Shown here: positions 35,366 to 43,479 of the stretch, one piece after another | Numbering within the stretch: position 1 is the first letter of the stretch | Layout: each line of letters starts with the position of its first letter | Assembly: GCA_045650025.1 (NCBI GenBank) | Contig: JAZRQR010000003.1 | Span: 1-64,000, forward strand | Length of the DNA: 64,000 bases | Direction of reading: 5' to 3' | Source of the DNA: SVQP01 sp045650025 | GTDB lineage: Bacteria > Bacillota > Clostridia > Oscillospirales > CAG-272 | Translations under genes and position numbers: made by a program | The notes under the pieces: model-generated | Databases searched by the model: none | The model's input: the letters and a program-made list of their open reading frames with translations, nothing else | What the model was told of the DNA's origin: nothing

Positions 35366-36028
35366 TTAGTTTGCTAAAGCCTCGCAACCGATAAATGCAC
35401 AGTCATCTACCCGCGCATTGCCTACGTTGATGTTGCGCAGATTGCGGCAGAAGGAAAATGCATAATGACCAATCGACTTTGTGAAAGCGGAGAGGGAAAT
35501 GTCAGTCAGCGAAATGCAAGCGCCAAACATATTGGCAGGCAGAGTGTCCAGAGTTTCCGGCAAGGAAACGGATACGAGGGATCTGCAGCCTTCAAATGCC
35601 GAATTGCCAACGAGCTTAGTTCCGTAAGGCAGAGCAAGTGTCTGAAGCGATGCGCAGAAAGCAAATGCCTTTTCGCCGATGATGCGGATAGAATCGCCAA
35701 GATACAGATGGATCAGGTTATCACAGCCGATAAAAGTGCGCTCGCCAATGGTGTGAACGCCACCGTTCTGTACGGTAACAGAAGTCAGGGAATGGCACCA
35801 TGCGAATGCGTAATCACCAATCGACTTAATGGAGTCGGGAATGGTTACCGAAGTAATATCGTGATTCTGTGCAAACGCCATATCAGAAATCATAACGACT
35901 GTTCTGCCCATGTGTTCGGTGGGGATCGTGATATTATGATCAGTGCAGTTGCCGATGCCGGAAAGGGCACATTCATTATCATTGATTGCGGTAAACGCAA
36001 GTCCTGCGGATGCTCTGTATTCTTGCAT
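35366..36028 (-). CDS. BspA-type leucine-rich-repeat protein
   Basis: A 220-aa protein made of LRR_5 (BspA-like) repeats of 22-24 residues. The pattern IPDSIKSIGDYAFAWCHSLTSVTV, IIGEKAFAFCASLQTLALP, LVGNSAFEGCRSLVSVSLP recurs through most of the length. No signal peptide or anchor is seen, unlike the usual surface forms. ATG 36028 follows AGAGG by 7 bases; an ATG 21 bases earlier lacks this. It has its own promoter and terminator. The function is unknown; LRR_5 proteins usually bind proteins or surfaces. Confidence 0.85.
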   Translation of the reverse strand: MQEYRASAGLAFTAINDNECALSGIGNCTDHNITIPTEHMGRTVVMISDMAFAQNHDITSVTIPDSIKSIGDYAFAWCHSLTSVTVQNGGVHTIGERTFIGCDNLIHLYLGDSIRIIGEKAFAFCASLQTLALPYGTKLVGNSAFEGCRSLVSVSLPETLDTLPANMFGACISLTDISLSAFTKSIGHYAFSFCRNLRNINVGNARVDDCAFIGCEALAN

Positions 36029-36083
36029 GGCGAAACCTCTCTTTCCCAATAATCATTACCGATCGGTTTTGAATCGTGCACTT

Positions 36084-36112
36084 ATTTTAACCGAGAAGCA
36101 TGATTTTGTCAA
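36084..36112 (-). promoter_or_regulatory. Sigma-A-type promoter of the leucine-rich-repeat gene
   Basis: On the minus strand: TTGACA, 17 bases, TAAAAT, 55 bases upstream of the ATG. Confidence 0.7.
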
Positions 36113-36628
36113 TAGAATTCGCGTAAATTACATGCAGGAATATGCAATTTCATAACAAAGTGCCATTTCGTGATATTTTCGCGATATTGCGTATTTCCGC
36201 TATTTTTTAAGTTGCTTTTTCTTAATTATCGCAATATTCGGTGCGTATTTATAAAATAGCACGTATTCGTTCCAAGGGGGTATGGTGCGACACATTTGTC
36301 GTGTTGAAAAGTGATAATGGGCGCTTCGAACTTCACTTCGAACAAGCGAATTTTCGTCAGTTTAGTTTGCTATACCGGTCGCGGGCGCTCATAATCCTTT
36401 ATATTATAAGGGGTTTCGCAACCACTCCTCGTTGACAAGCCATTTCAGCAAGCAGCGCACACGTATGAGTGCTAACACGACAAAGCCTATTTGTCGCCAT
36501 ATGTATGCATCCGGCGATATGGTAATATTGCACAATTCCGATGCGACGCATTGCAGCATTATGCGAACAGTCAAAAATTGGAGCAGATTTTTGTACACAT
36601 TTACCCAAACAATTCCACAAGTACAAAT
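36113..36628. other. 516-base intergenic region without a recognisable gene
   Basis: AT-rich divergent region between the LRR gene and the second rhamnosidase. Short open frames here have no ribosome sites and look non-coding. It holds an inverted pair GCGATATTGCG (36181-36191) / CGCAATATTCG (36230-36240), a TTCGAA-cttcac-TTCGAA repeat near 36330, and a near-palindrome CCTTTATATTATAAGG near 36400. These may be regulator sites or remnants. I cannot assign any of them. Confidence 0.4.
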
Positions 36629-36657
36629 TGACTAACGTCACAGAATCTGCTATAATA
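36629..36657 (+). promoter_or_regulatory. Sigma-A-type promoter of the second rhamnosidase
   Basis: TTGACT, 17 bases, TATAAT with extended TGC, 31 bases from the -10 box to the ATG. Confidence 0.8.
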
Positions 36658-36688
36658 AACGTATGGAAAATATGCTTGGAGGTAGCCT

Positions 36689-39283
36689 ATGCTGCAATTA
36701 CACGATTTGAGAATCGACCACAATCCCGCTCCCAATCTGGCACTGACACACGGTCTGCGCTTTTCATGGAAGTTGGATTCAGATCATGAAAACGTTACGC
36801 AAAAGACATACCGCGTAACCATTTGCAAGGACGGCGAGATCGTATTTGACTCCGATACCGTTGACTCGGAGCAAGCTTGCGATATTTCGTTTGACGAGCT
36901 GTTTTTGCAGCCCGCAACCGAATACGTATGGAATCTTTGCGTAAAGGATAACTACAACCAAAGCGCGGTTGCGTCTCTTTCATTCGCAACCGAGTTGTAT
37001 CCTGATATGTGGCAGGCAGAGTGGATCACGCCAGCCGATTACACCGTCAGCTGGGCACCGTACCTGCGCAAAAAATTCGCTGCAAATACGGGCGTTCGAC
37101 GTGCCGTACTGTACGCATGCGGTTTGGGTTGCGCGGAATACTATATCAACGGTCAAAAGATCGCCGACGATTACATCGACCCTCCCATGACCAACTACGA
37201 AAAAGAGGTGCTTTACCGCGCGTATGAGGTCACCGAACACATCAAGGAGCAAAACGCACTTGTTGCATGGTTGGGCGAGGGCTTTTACTCGCAGAGCCAG
37301 GTATGGGATTATAACGGATTTTCTTACGGCAACGTTTGTTTGATTGCGCGCCTTGAGATCGAATATACCGATGGGACGCGCCAGTCTATCGTGACGGACA
37401 CAACCTGGAAGAGCAAAAACAGCCCTATCATTCTCAATAATATTTACGGCGGTGAAACGTATGACGCAAGATTGGAAACACCCGATTTTGCTCTTGCAAA
37501 CGGTAGCGAAGCCGGCTGGTGCGAATGCATTGTAGACACCGTGCCCAAGGGCGAGCTTAAGCCCTGCAATATGCCTCCCGTTCGCGTGATCCGTCGCATT
37601 CCCGCCGTCAGCGTCAAGCCCTCTTGCGGCCGAGACGACGGTGCATGGATCTTTGATATGGGCGAGAACTTTGCAGGTATTGCCGAGTTCCGTATGCCGC
37701 GTGCCTCCAGAGGTAAGATCTACGTCTTCCGTTTTGCCGAAACGCTCAATGAAGCAGGGCAGTTGGACTACCGCTCCACCGGCTCGTTTGCGACTCAATG
37801 TATCCAGCAGGAAATCTACATCTCGCGAGGCGGTGACGGAGAGGAGATCTGGCGTCCCAGATTCACGTATCACAGCTTCCGTTACATCGAAATGACCGGT
37901 CTGAATTATTGCCATGAATACGGCAAGATGCCCAACATCGATTTTGCTGTCGGCTATGCACTCTCCACGGATCTGGAGCAGAACGGCACGTTCGAATCCT
38001 CCTCCAAGGACTTAAATTCGCTGCATGAGATCATCTGCCGCACGTTCCGTTCCAACTATCACGGTCTTCCCGAGGATTGTCCTGCACGCGAAAAATGCGG
38101 CTGGCTGGGCGATGCGCAGATTGTGTGCAACACCGGCATCATGAATTACAACATGGCAACCTCCTACGAGCAATACCTCAAAGATATTCGCACGCAAAAG
38201 GAAGTGTACGGCACCTGGAATATGATTTCTCCCGGCAAACGAGGCTGTGGCGAAGCATCGCCCTTGTGGGGCTGTGCGCAGATCATTATCCCGTATTGGC
38301 TGTACCATTACTATAATGATACCTCCGCCGTCACGCGCAACTGGGACCTGATGCAGGCTTGGGTTGAGCACGAGCTGGCAAGATCCGAGGATTACATCAT
38401 TTCCGAGGGACTTGGTGACTGGTGTCCTCCCGGCGGTGAGGGAAGCAAACGCAGAATCCCCGTACCGCATTCCTCCACCTTGATGTTCTATGAAATCTGC
38501 GTCAAGATGGCAGAGCTGAGCAATCAGTTCGGCTATACAAATGCAAAGTATTATAACGATCTTGCCGATCGCATTGCGGAGTCGTTTATCCGTCATTTCT
38601 ACGACTTTGACAAGCACTCCTACGGGTACTGGGCATCTGATGCGGTAGCTCTGACGCTTGGTGTATATCCCGAATACGACAGAGAAGCGCTTGTGACCGC
38701 GCTGAAGGACAGCATTATCGCAGACGATTACGCTATGAGCACCGGCATATACGGCAACAAATACCTCATCCCGCTTCTGTTTGAAGAGGGAATGGGTGAT
38801 GCTGCCATGGAGATCCTGTTCAACCGCAGACACACCAGCTTCGGCACCATGATGGATGATGGCGCTACCTCGGTTTGGGAAGCTCTGGACATGCACCATG
38901 TTGAAACCGACCGCACCAAGGGTGTTGCCTCCTACAACCACCCCATGCATGCAGGGTTTGCTTATATCTATTATGCATATTTGGGCGGTTTGCAGCCCGC
39001 AGAGCCCGGCTTCAAGACCTTTGTCGTAAAGCCTTATCACGTCAGTGGCGTGGATCACGTTGCAATCCAGTATGAATGTCAGTACGGCATCATTCGGATC
39101 AGCGCAGACAAGACTGATGCAGGTTATGCATACACCGTGCAGGTACCAGCAAACACCCATTGCATTCTGGCATTCGAGGAAAGTGTGGAAATCACATCTC
39201 AAAACGGCTTTAAGGCAACCTGCGACGCGGACGACACGTGCCTAGTCGGCTCCGGCTCGTACCGTGCCATCAGCCGCAATTAA
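36689..39283 (+). CDS. Alpha-L-rhamnosidase, GH78 (second copy, RamA-like architecture)
   Basis: An 864-aa GH78 enzyme. The N-terminal fibronectin-like domain (LALTHGLRFSWKLDSD start), a beta-sandwich with LRKKFAANTGVRRAVLYACGLGCAEYYINGQKI, then the catalytic barrel with EDCPAREKCGWLGDAQ (about 460-475) and ATSVWEAL. This is the common large rhamnosidase layout and differs from the first copy. No signal peptide, so intracellular. GGAGG lies 6 bases before the ATG. It has its own promoter and terminator. With rhaA at 9812 it suggests use of rhamnosides, although no transporter or kinase is linked. Confidence 0.93.
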   Translation: MLQLHDLRIDHNPAPNLALTHGLRFSWKLDSDHENVTQKTYRVTICKDGEIVFDSDTVDSEQACDISFDELFLQPATEYVWNLCVKDNYNQSAVASLSFATELYPDMWQAEWITPADYTVSWAPYLRKKFAANTGVRRAVLYACGLGCAEYYINGQKIADDYIDPPMTNYEKEVLYRAYEVTEHIKEQNALVAWLGEGFYSQSQVWDYNGFSYGNVCLIARLEIEYTDGTRQSIVTDTTWKSKNSPIILNNIYGGETYDARLETPDFALANGSEAGWCECIVDTVPKGELKPCNMPPVRVIRRIPAVSVKPSCGRDDGAWIFDMGENFAGIAEFRMPRASRGKIYVFRFAETLNEAGQLDYRSTGSFATQCIQQEIYISRGGDGEEIWRPRFTYHSFRYIEMTGLNYCHEYGKMPNIDFAVGYALSTDLEQNGTFESSSKDLNSLHEIICRTFRSNYHGLPEDCPAREKCGWLGDAQIVCNTGIMNYNMATSYEQYLKDIRTQKEVYGTWNMISPGKRGCGEASPLWGCAQIIIPYWLYHYYNDTSAVTRNWDLMQAWVEHELARSEDYIISEGLGDWCPPGGEGSKRRIPVPHSSTLMFYEICVKMAELSNQFGYTNAKYYNDLADRIAESFIRHFYDFDKHSYGYWASDAVALTLGVYPEYDREALVTALKDSIIADDYAMSTGIYGNKYLIPLLFEEGMGDAAMEILFNRRHTSFGTMMDDGATSVWEALDMHHVETDRTKGVASYNHPMHAGFAYIYYAYLGGLQPAEPGFKTFVVKPYHVSGVDHVAIQYECQYGIIRISADKTDAGYAYTVQVPANTHCILAFEESVEITSQNGFKATCDADDTCLVGSGSYRAISRN

Positions 39284-39310
39284 CCGCTCCGTTCCAATAT
39301 ATAAAAAAAT

Positions 39311-39350
39311 AAGCACGTATGAAGCGCAAATGCGCTTCATACGTGCTTTT
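39311..39350. terminator. Long-stem bidirectional terminator
   Basis: An 18-bp perfect stem (AAGCACGTATGAAGCGCA and its complement) with a 2-base centre, T-run to the right and A-run to the left. Serves the rhamnosidase (+) and the ABC operon (-). Confidence 0.88.
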
Positions 39351-39360
39351 CATATGTCGT

Positions 39361-39930
39361 TCAATCCCAAGTTTCTACGATGTCCGCAAACTCTTGCGCT
39401 TCTGCAGGGTCATGCGTTACCAGCAACACGGTTTTTCCGCGCAAAAGCTGTTTGGAAGCGTTCATAACAGATGTCTTGGTATCTTTATCCAATGCTGAGA
39501 ACGGCTCGTCCAAAAGCAAAATATCCGCATCGTAGGCAATGGCTCTTGCAAGGCTGATACGCTTTGCCATACCGCCTGAAAGCTCCTCGGGGTATTTATC
39601 CGCCGCATCCGCAACACCGAAGGCTTCCAAGAGATCCTCGGCGCGTTGCTTGGCGTTTGCTTTATCCTTGATGACCAAAGCAACGTTTTGCAACGCGGTC
39701 AATTGTCCGAACAAGCGCGGCTCCTGAAACATGATTCCCACACTACGGTTTTGGGTGTCAATTTTGCCGCGTTGCGGCTTAAGTAACCCAGCAATCAAAC
39801 GCAGCAGCGTGCTCTTACCACAACCAGAAGGTGCCATAAGGGCCGTAATGCGGCCGTCGCAGATCTCCAGGGTGAAATCTTCAAAAATACGCTTATCTCC
39901 AAACGAGAAGGAAAGATGCTCAATCTTCAT
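39361..39930 (-). CDS. ABC transporter ATP-binding protein, nitrate/sulfonate/thiamine-precursor type
   Basis: A 189-aa ABC ATPase that energises the permease at 39920. Walker A APSGCGKST (33-41), Q-loop IMFQEPRLF, signature LSGGMAKRISLARA, Walker B DADILLLDEPFSALD and the H-loop VTHDPAEA are all intact. It ends shortly after the H-loop, so it is about 50 residues shorter than typical SsuB/ThiZ proteins. ATG 39930 follows GGAGG by 9 bases and lies 11 bases inside the permease gene. It is the last gene of the crp-SBP-permease-ATPase operon. Confidence 0.92.
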   Translation of the reverse strand: MKIEHLSFSFGDKRIFEDFTLEICDGRITALMAPSGCGKSTLLRLIAGLLKPQRGKIDTQNRSVGIMFQEPRLFGQLTALQNVALVIKDKANAKQRAEDLLEAFGVADAADKYPEELSGGMAKRISLARAIAYDADILLLDEPFSALDKDTKTSVMNASKQLLRGKTVLLVTHDPAEAQEFADIVETWD

Positions 39931-40684
39931 AAACCACAGCCTCCTTTCTCGTCTTACGTTTGATACGCTTGACGGCAAGCTTGAACACAACGTCAAGCAA
40001 ATAGCTGAATATAATGATCGCAACCGTCCATGCAAACAACTCCACGTATTCCATATTCTGCTTGGCGTTAAAGATATACTTACCAACCGATACCTCAGGG
40101 GTAATCAGAACCTCTGCAGCAATGCCTGCCTTGATGGCAAGACCTGCAGAAGCGCCTGCAGCAGAGATCATGAACGGACGCAGCGTGGGCAGCCAGATGC
40201 ATCTGACGCGGTCCGCAAACCCAAGACGATACGCGTTTGCTGTCTCGAGCAGTTCAGGGCGCGCCGCACGCAATCCCTCCAGCGTATTAGAGAATACTAC
40301 AGGAAACACGATCAGCGCAGCGATCAAACCGGGAATCAGATCACGGTTCATCAAAACAAACGCAATAAGAATAAAGGACGTGACCGGAGTTGTCTTAATG
40401 ACCGAAATTGCAGGCATGAAAAAGTCGTACAGCGCCTTGACCTTATGGCAAAGTAATGCAAGCGCAAACGCAGCTGCGTACGACACAATTATGCCAATCG
40501 TTACGCGCACAGCCGAGACAAGCATCACTCGCCAGAACAAGGAAGTCCGGCACATCTCCCAAAGCTTGGTCAGGACATCCCAGGGAGAAGGGAGGATGAG
40601 TGGCAATCCGACAATGGCAGAAGCCCCCCACCAGATCCCGATCCAAAACAGAACGATAATCGAATATTTCAGTATACGCTTCAT
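39920..40684 (-). CDS. ABC transporter permease (BPD_transp_1)
   Basis: A 254-aa inner-membrane permease with about six helices. The EAA-type cytoplasmic loop is visible as ELLETANAYRLGFADRVRCIWLPTLRPF. It belongs to the SsuC/ThiX/TauC group, which works with NMT1/ThiY-type binding proteins. ATG 40684 is 7 bases after the binding-protein stop. A longer frame upstream runs inside the preceding gene and is not used. The substrate is set by the binding protein and is unknown. Confidence 0.9.
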   Translation of the reverse strand: MKRILKYSIIVLFWIGIWWGASAIVGLPLILPSPWDVLTKLWEMCRTSLFWRVMLVSAVRVTIGIIVSYAAAFALALLCHKVKALYDFFMPAISVIKTTPVTSFILIAFVLMNRDLIPGLIAALIVFPVVFSNTLEGLRAARPELLETANAYRLGFADRVRCIWLPTLRPFMISAAGASAGLAIKAGIAAEVLITPEVSVGKYIFNAKQNMEYVELFAWTVAIIIFSYLLDVVFKLAVKRIKRKTRKEAVVYED

Positions 40685-40691
40685 CCGCAAG

Positions 40692-41702
40692 TCAAGGTAC
40701 GTAGTAGAAATCTGCATCAGGCAGGGCATTGCCAACCGAAGCGGGCGCCACCGCATACAAAATTTCAAAGAACTTTTCAAGGCCTGCCTTCATTTCAGCG
40801 CCGTCAATGTAGCAAATGTTGGAATTGGGAATTGCCTTTTGTGCAACAGCTGCTTGTGCGAAAATGCCGGCGTCCACGATCATAGCTCCTGCCTGATCGG
40901 GAGTCTGGTTGACAAATTCGATCGATGCCTTGTATTCAGCCAGAAAGGCGTTTACTGCATCGGGATACTGCTCAAGGAACGCGGTGCGTACGACCACGCA
41001 GCCCTGCATCAGAGAATTTTCGGGATAGTGCTTTTCCCATTCTGCGGTCAGATCCAAGGAAGCCGTCAGGGAAGCGTTTGCGCTCTTGGCAATGGTCACC
41101 ATAGGCTCGGGAAGTACAGCGACGTCCACCATGCCGGATGCAAGCGCAGTACGCAGATCAGCAGGCTGCGCATAGGTGTTGTCGATGACAATGTCCTGGC
41201 CAACCTTCAATCCGTTTGCTTCACAAACTGCCTTGAACAAGAAGGTGGGGTTTTGCGCAGGACAATATACGGTCTTTCCACGCAGATCCTCAAAGGAAGT
41301 GATGGCAACCTTTTCGGTGTTATTCATGACGTACAGAACACCCAGAGTGTTGACGGCAATGACCTTCACGCCGCCCTGGGTCTTGTTATACAGGTTGGCA
41401 GCCGCATTGGTGGGCAGTGCCGCAATATCGCAAGCGCCGCTGATCAGCGAAGCGGTGATATTGGAAGCATCCGTCTCTACCTGAATGGTATAGGGCAGCG
41501 CTGTAGCACCGCTCTTATTATCGGAAATCAACTTAGCCATGCCAAAGCCGGTCGTGCCGTTGAGTACCATGACGTTAACGTTTTCGGGAGTTGCCGTAGG
41601 CTCTGCTTCGGGCTGCTTTTGTATGTCGTTACAGCCGACAAAAAGGGAAATAGCGAGCAGAAGTGCAAGTGTTACGAGGATGATGTGTTGAAAGAGTTTC
41701 AT
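40692..41702 (-). CDS. ABC transporter substrate-binding lipoprotein (NMT1/ThiY-like)
   Basis: A 336-aa exported lipoprotein (signal peptide ending LFVGC, Cys24) with an SsuA/ThiY/NMT1-type type-II binding fold: VNVMVLNGTTGFGMAKLI, the GACDIAALPTNAAANLYNKT segment, and PTFLFKAVCEANGL. Such proteins bind small organic anions or pyrimidines (sulfonates, thiamine precursor, taurine); I cannot choose. AAAGGA precedes the ATG. It is preceded by the Crp/Fnr gene (17-base gap), which probably regulates uptake. Confidence 0.88.
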   Translation of the reverse strand: MKLFQHIILVTLALLLAISLFVGCNDIQKQPEAEPTATPENVNVMVLNGTTGFGMAKLISDNKSGATALPYTIQVETDASNITASLISGACDIAALPTNAAANLYNKTQGGVKVIAVNTLGVLYVMNNTEKVAITSFEDLRGKTVYCPAQNPTFLFKAVCEANGLKVGQDIVIDNTYAQPADLRTALASGMVDVAVLPEPMVTIAKSANASLTASLDLTAEWEKHYPENSLMQGCVVVRTAFLEQYPDAVNAFLAEYKASIEFVNQTPDQAGAMIVDAGIFAQAAVAQKAIPNSNICYIDGAEMKAGLEKFFEILYAVAPASVGNALPDADFYYVP

Positions 41703-41719
41703 TGTGTGTATTCCTTTCT

Positions 41720-42379
41720 TTAATAGTGATGTATCATACGGTCGCGATCTATGATGCGAACCGTTTTGTGTTCTTTGGTAATAAATCCGTCCTGCTCCAG
41801 CTTATCAAACGCGCGATAAAGCGAGGCTCTGCCAATATCCAGCATAGTGCAAAGCGCGTTCATGGGCAGATCCAGCGTGACGGTGTTGTCCGTTGCATGT
41901 GCATCCAACCAAAAAGCAAGCCTTTGCTCAGCAGATCCCGCCGTCAGGCAAGAGATCTTTTGATTGAGGTACAACGTTTTTTGTGCAAGCAAGGCAATGT
42001 ATTGGTAGCGCACCTTTGCGTCGTGGTCAATCAGATAGATCAAAAATTCCTTGTGCAGCACCAGCACCTTGCAATCGGTCTTGGCAACGATTCTGGTAGC
42101 AAACGGCTGATCCGTAAACAGATTGGAAATACCAAACATTTCGTACGGCGCAAACGACCGAAGCAGCACTTGCTTGTCTTCATCAGCGGAATACGCAATC
42201 GCGCTTCCTTCGCACAGCACGTACAGCGCATCGCCCGGCTGACCGGGAGAAAGAATCATGGATTCCCGCGCAAAATGCAAATATTCAGGCGCCGACACGC
42301 GCGCCGCAGCAGCCAGAATCTGTGCGTTCGCCCCTTGCGTAATCGGGAGTAATTTGAGTATTTGTAAGTATGGATTCAT
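41720..42379 (-). CDS. Crp/Fnr-family transcriptional regulator
   Basis: A 219-aa regulator with an N-terminal cyclic-nucleotide-binding-type beta-roll (FARESMILSPGQPGDALYVLCEGSAIAY; AFAPYEMFGISNLF) and a C-terminal winged helix (LPMNALCTMLDIGRASLYRAFDKLEQDGFI). No N-terminal Cys cluster of the Fnr type is present, so it is not an obvious Fe-S oxygen sensor; the effector is unknown. ATG 42379 has GGAGG 4 bases upstream. It heads the ABC operon. A near-perfect palindrome covering the likely transcription start suggests that it represses its own operon (inference). Confidence 0.9.
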   Translation of the reverse strand: MNPYLQILKLLPITQGANAQILAAAARVSAPEYLHFARESMILSPGQPGDALYVLCEGSAIAYSADEDKQVLLRSFAPYEMFGISNLFTDQPFATRIVAKTDCKVLVLHKEFLIYLIDHDAKVRYQYIALLAQKTLYLNQKISCLTAGSAEQRLAFWLDAHATDNTVTLDLPMNALCTMLDIGRASLYRAFDKLEQDGFITKEHKTVRIIDRDRMIHHY

Positions 42380-42390
42380 GCGGCCTCCGA

Positions 42391-42408
42391 GTGTCTCATA
42401 TGATACAC
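42391..42408. promoter_or_regulatory. Candidate operator of the Crp/Fnr regulator
   Basis: The 18-base sequence GTGTCTCATATGATACAC is a palindrome except for one base pair. It lies between the -10 box (42413-42418, minus) and the regulator start, overlapping the expected transcription start, a position suited to autorepression. Confidence 0.6.
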
Positions 42409-42412
42409 TTAA

Positions 42413-42441
42413 ATTATATATGAAGGAGCACAAAATGTCAA
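42413..42441 (-). promoter_or_regulatory. Perfect-consensus sigma-A promoter of the Crp/ABC operon
   Basis: On the minus strand: TTGACA, 17 bases, TATAAT, an exact match. An exact-consensus promoter with an operator at the start point implies control by repression. Confidence 0.85.
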
Positions 42442-42481
42442 TAGGATTGCAGAATATTCATGAAAATTCACAGATATGATA

Positions 42482-42510
42482 TTGCATTTTTTGATTTACT
42501 GTAGTATAAT
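42482..42510 (+). promoter_or_regulatory. Sigma-A-type promoter of the hexosamine/galactose operon
   Basis: TTGCAT, 17 bases, TATAAT, 42 bases upstream of the nucleotidyltransferase ATG. Confidence 0.8.
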
Positions 42511-42552
42511 ATAAGAGTTATAAGGGAAACCCTTGTGCAAAGGAGGAATAAT

Positions 42553-43449
42553 ATGACTCTTGTAATCTTGGCAGCGGGAATGGGCTCTCGTTACGGCGGT
42601 CTCAAGCAGATCGACCCCATGACCGAGCACGGTGAATTTATTATCGATTTTTCCATTTACGATGCAATTCAAGCAGGCTTTGATAAGGTTGTATTTATTA
42701 TCAAACGCGAAAATTATCAAGCGTTTGCTGATACAGTCGGCAAGAGAGTATCGTCTCACATTCAAACCTGCTATGCATTCCAGGAGCTGAGCGACCTGCC
42801 GGAGGGCTACGCAGTACCCGAGGGAAGAACTAAGCCCTGGGGCACGGGTCACGCGCTCTATGCAGCACGCAACTATCTGACCGAGAATTTCGCAGTCATC
42901 AATTCGGATGACTATTACGGACGCGATGCGTTTTTCAAAGCAGCGGAGCATCTTCGTAACTCTGCGGACGGCGAGCACTATTGCATGGTTGGTTATAAGC
43001 TTGGCAATACGCTTTCCGATAGCGGCACGGTCTCGCGCGGACAATGCTACGTGGATGACAAGGATATGCTGACGGGCGTTATCGAACGCACCGATATTAA
43101 ACGCGTGGACGATCACGCGGCTTATTGCGACGCAGACGGCGAGTGGATCGACCTGCCTGCTGATACCGTGGTTTCCATGAACTTCTGGGGCTTGACGCCC
43201 GGCATCGTCCCCAAGCTCTCTCAAGGCTTTGAGGAATTTCTTGCAAAGCGCGGCACGGAGCTTAAGAGCGAATTCTATCTGCCCGGCGCTGTCGATACGT
43301 TTATGAAGGCAGGGGAGTGCGACGTACGCGTATATCGCACCGATGCACAATGGTACGGCGTAACCTACACACAGGATAAGGATTACGTCAAGGCTTCGAT
43401 CCGCAAAATGATCGAGCAGGGTATTTATCCGAACTCATTATGGGGTTAA
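42553..43449 (+). CDS. Sugar-1-phosphate nucleotidyltransferase
   Basis: A 298-aa nucleotidyltransferase of the NTP_transferase superfamily. LAAGMGSRYGGLKQ (residues 6-19) is the nucleotide and PPi-binding motif, and FAVINSDDYYG holds the Mg-binding Asp region. It probably makes a UDP-sugar from the sugar 1-phosphate produced by the next gene, NahK; this is inference from context. In bifidobacterial lacto-N-biose clusters this position is taken by a GalT-type uridylyltransferase. ATG 42553 follows AGGAGG by 6 bases. The four genes 42553-46681 form one operon. Confidence 0.82.
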   Translation: MTLVILAAGMGSRYGGLKQIDPMTEHGEFIIDFSIYDAIQAGFDKVVFIIKRENYQAFADTVGKRVSSHIQTCYAFQELSDLPEGYAVPEGRTKPWGTGHALYAARNYLTENFAVINSDDYYGRDAFFKAAEHLRNSADGEHYCMVGYKLGNTLSDSGTVSRGQCYVDDKDMLTGVIERTDIKRVDDHAAYCDADGEWIDLPADTVVSMNFWGLTPGIVPKLSQGFEEFLAKRGTELKSEFYLPGAVDTFMKAGECDVRVYRTDAQWYGVTYTQDKDYVKASIRKMIEQGIYPNSLWG

Positions 43450-43479
43450 TCTGACCCAACTAATTTTGAAAGGACTTAT

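Noticed and set aside
32681..35377. Open frame of about 900 codons antisense to the first rhamnosidase
   Set aside because: The encoded sequence has no recognisable family features, spans the terminators on both sides, and the opposite strand encodes a clear GH78 enzyme. It reflects codon bias on the coding strand (few codons that read as stops in antisense).
36241..36641. Small genes in the spacer before the second rhamnosidase
   Set aside because: No ribosome site and overlapping alternatives in several frames; kept only as an unexplained intergenic region.
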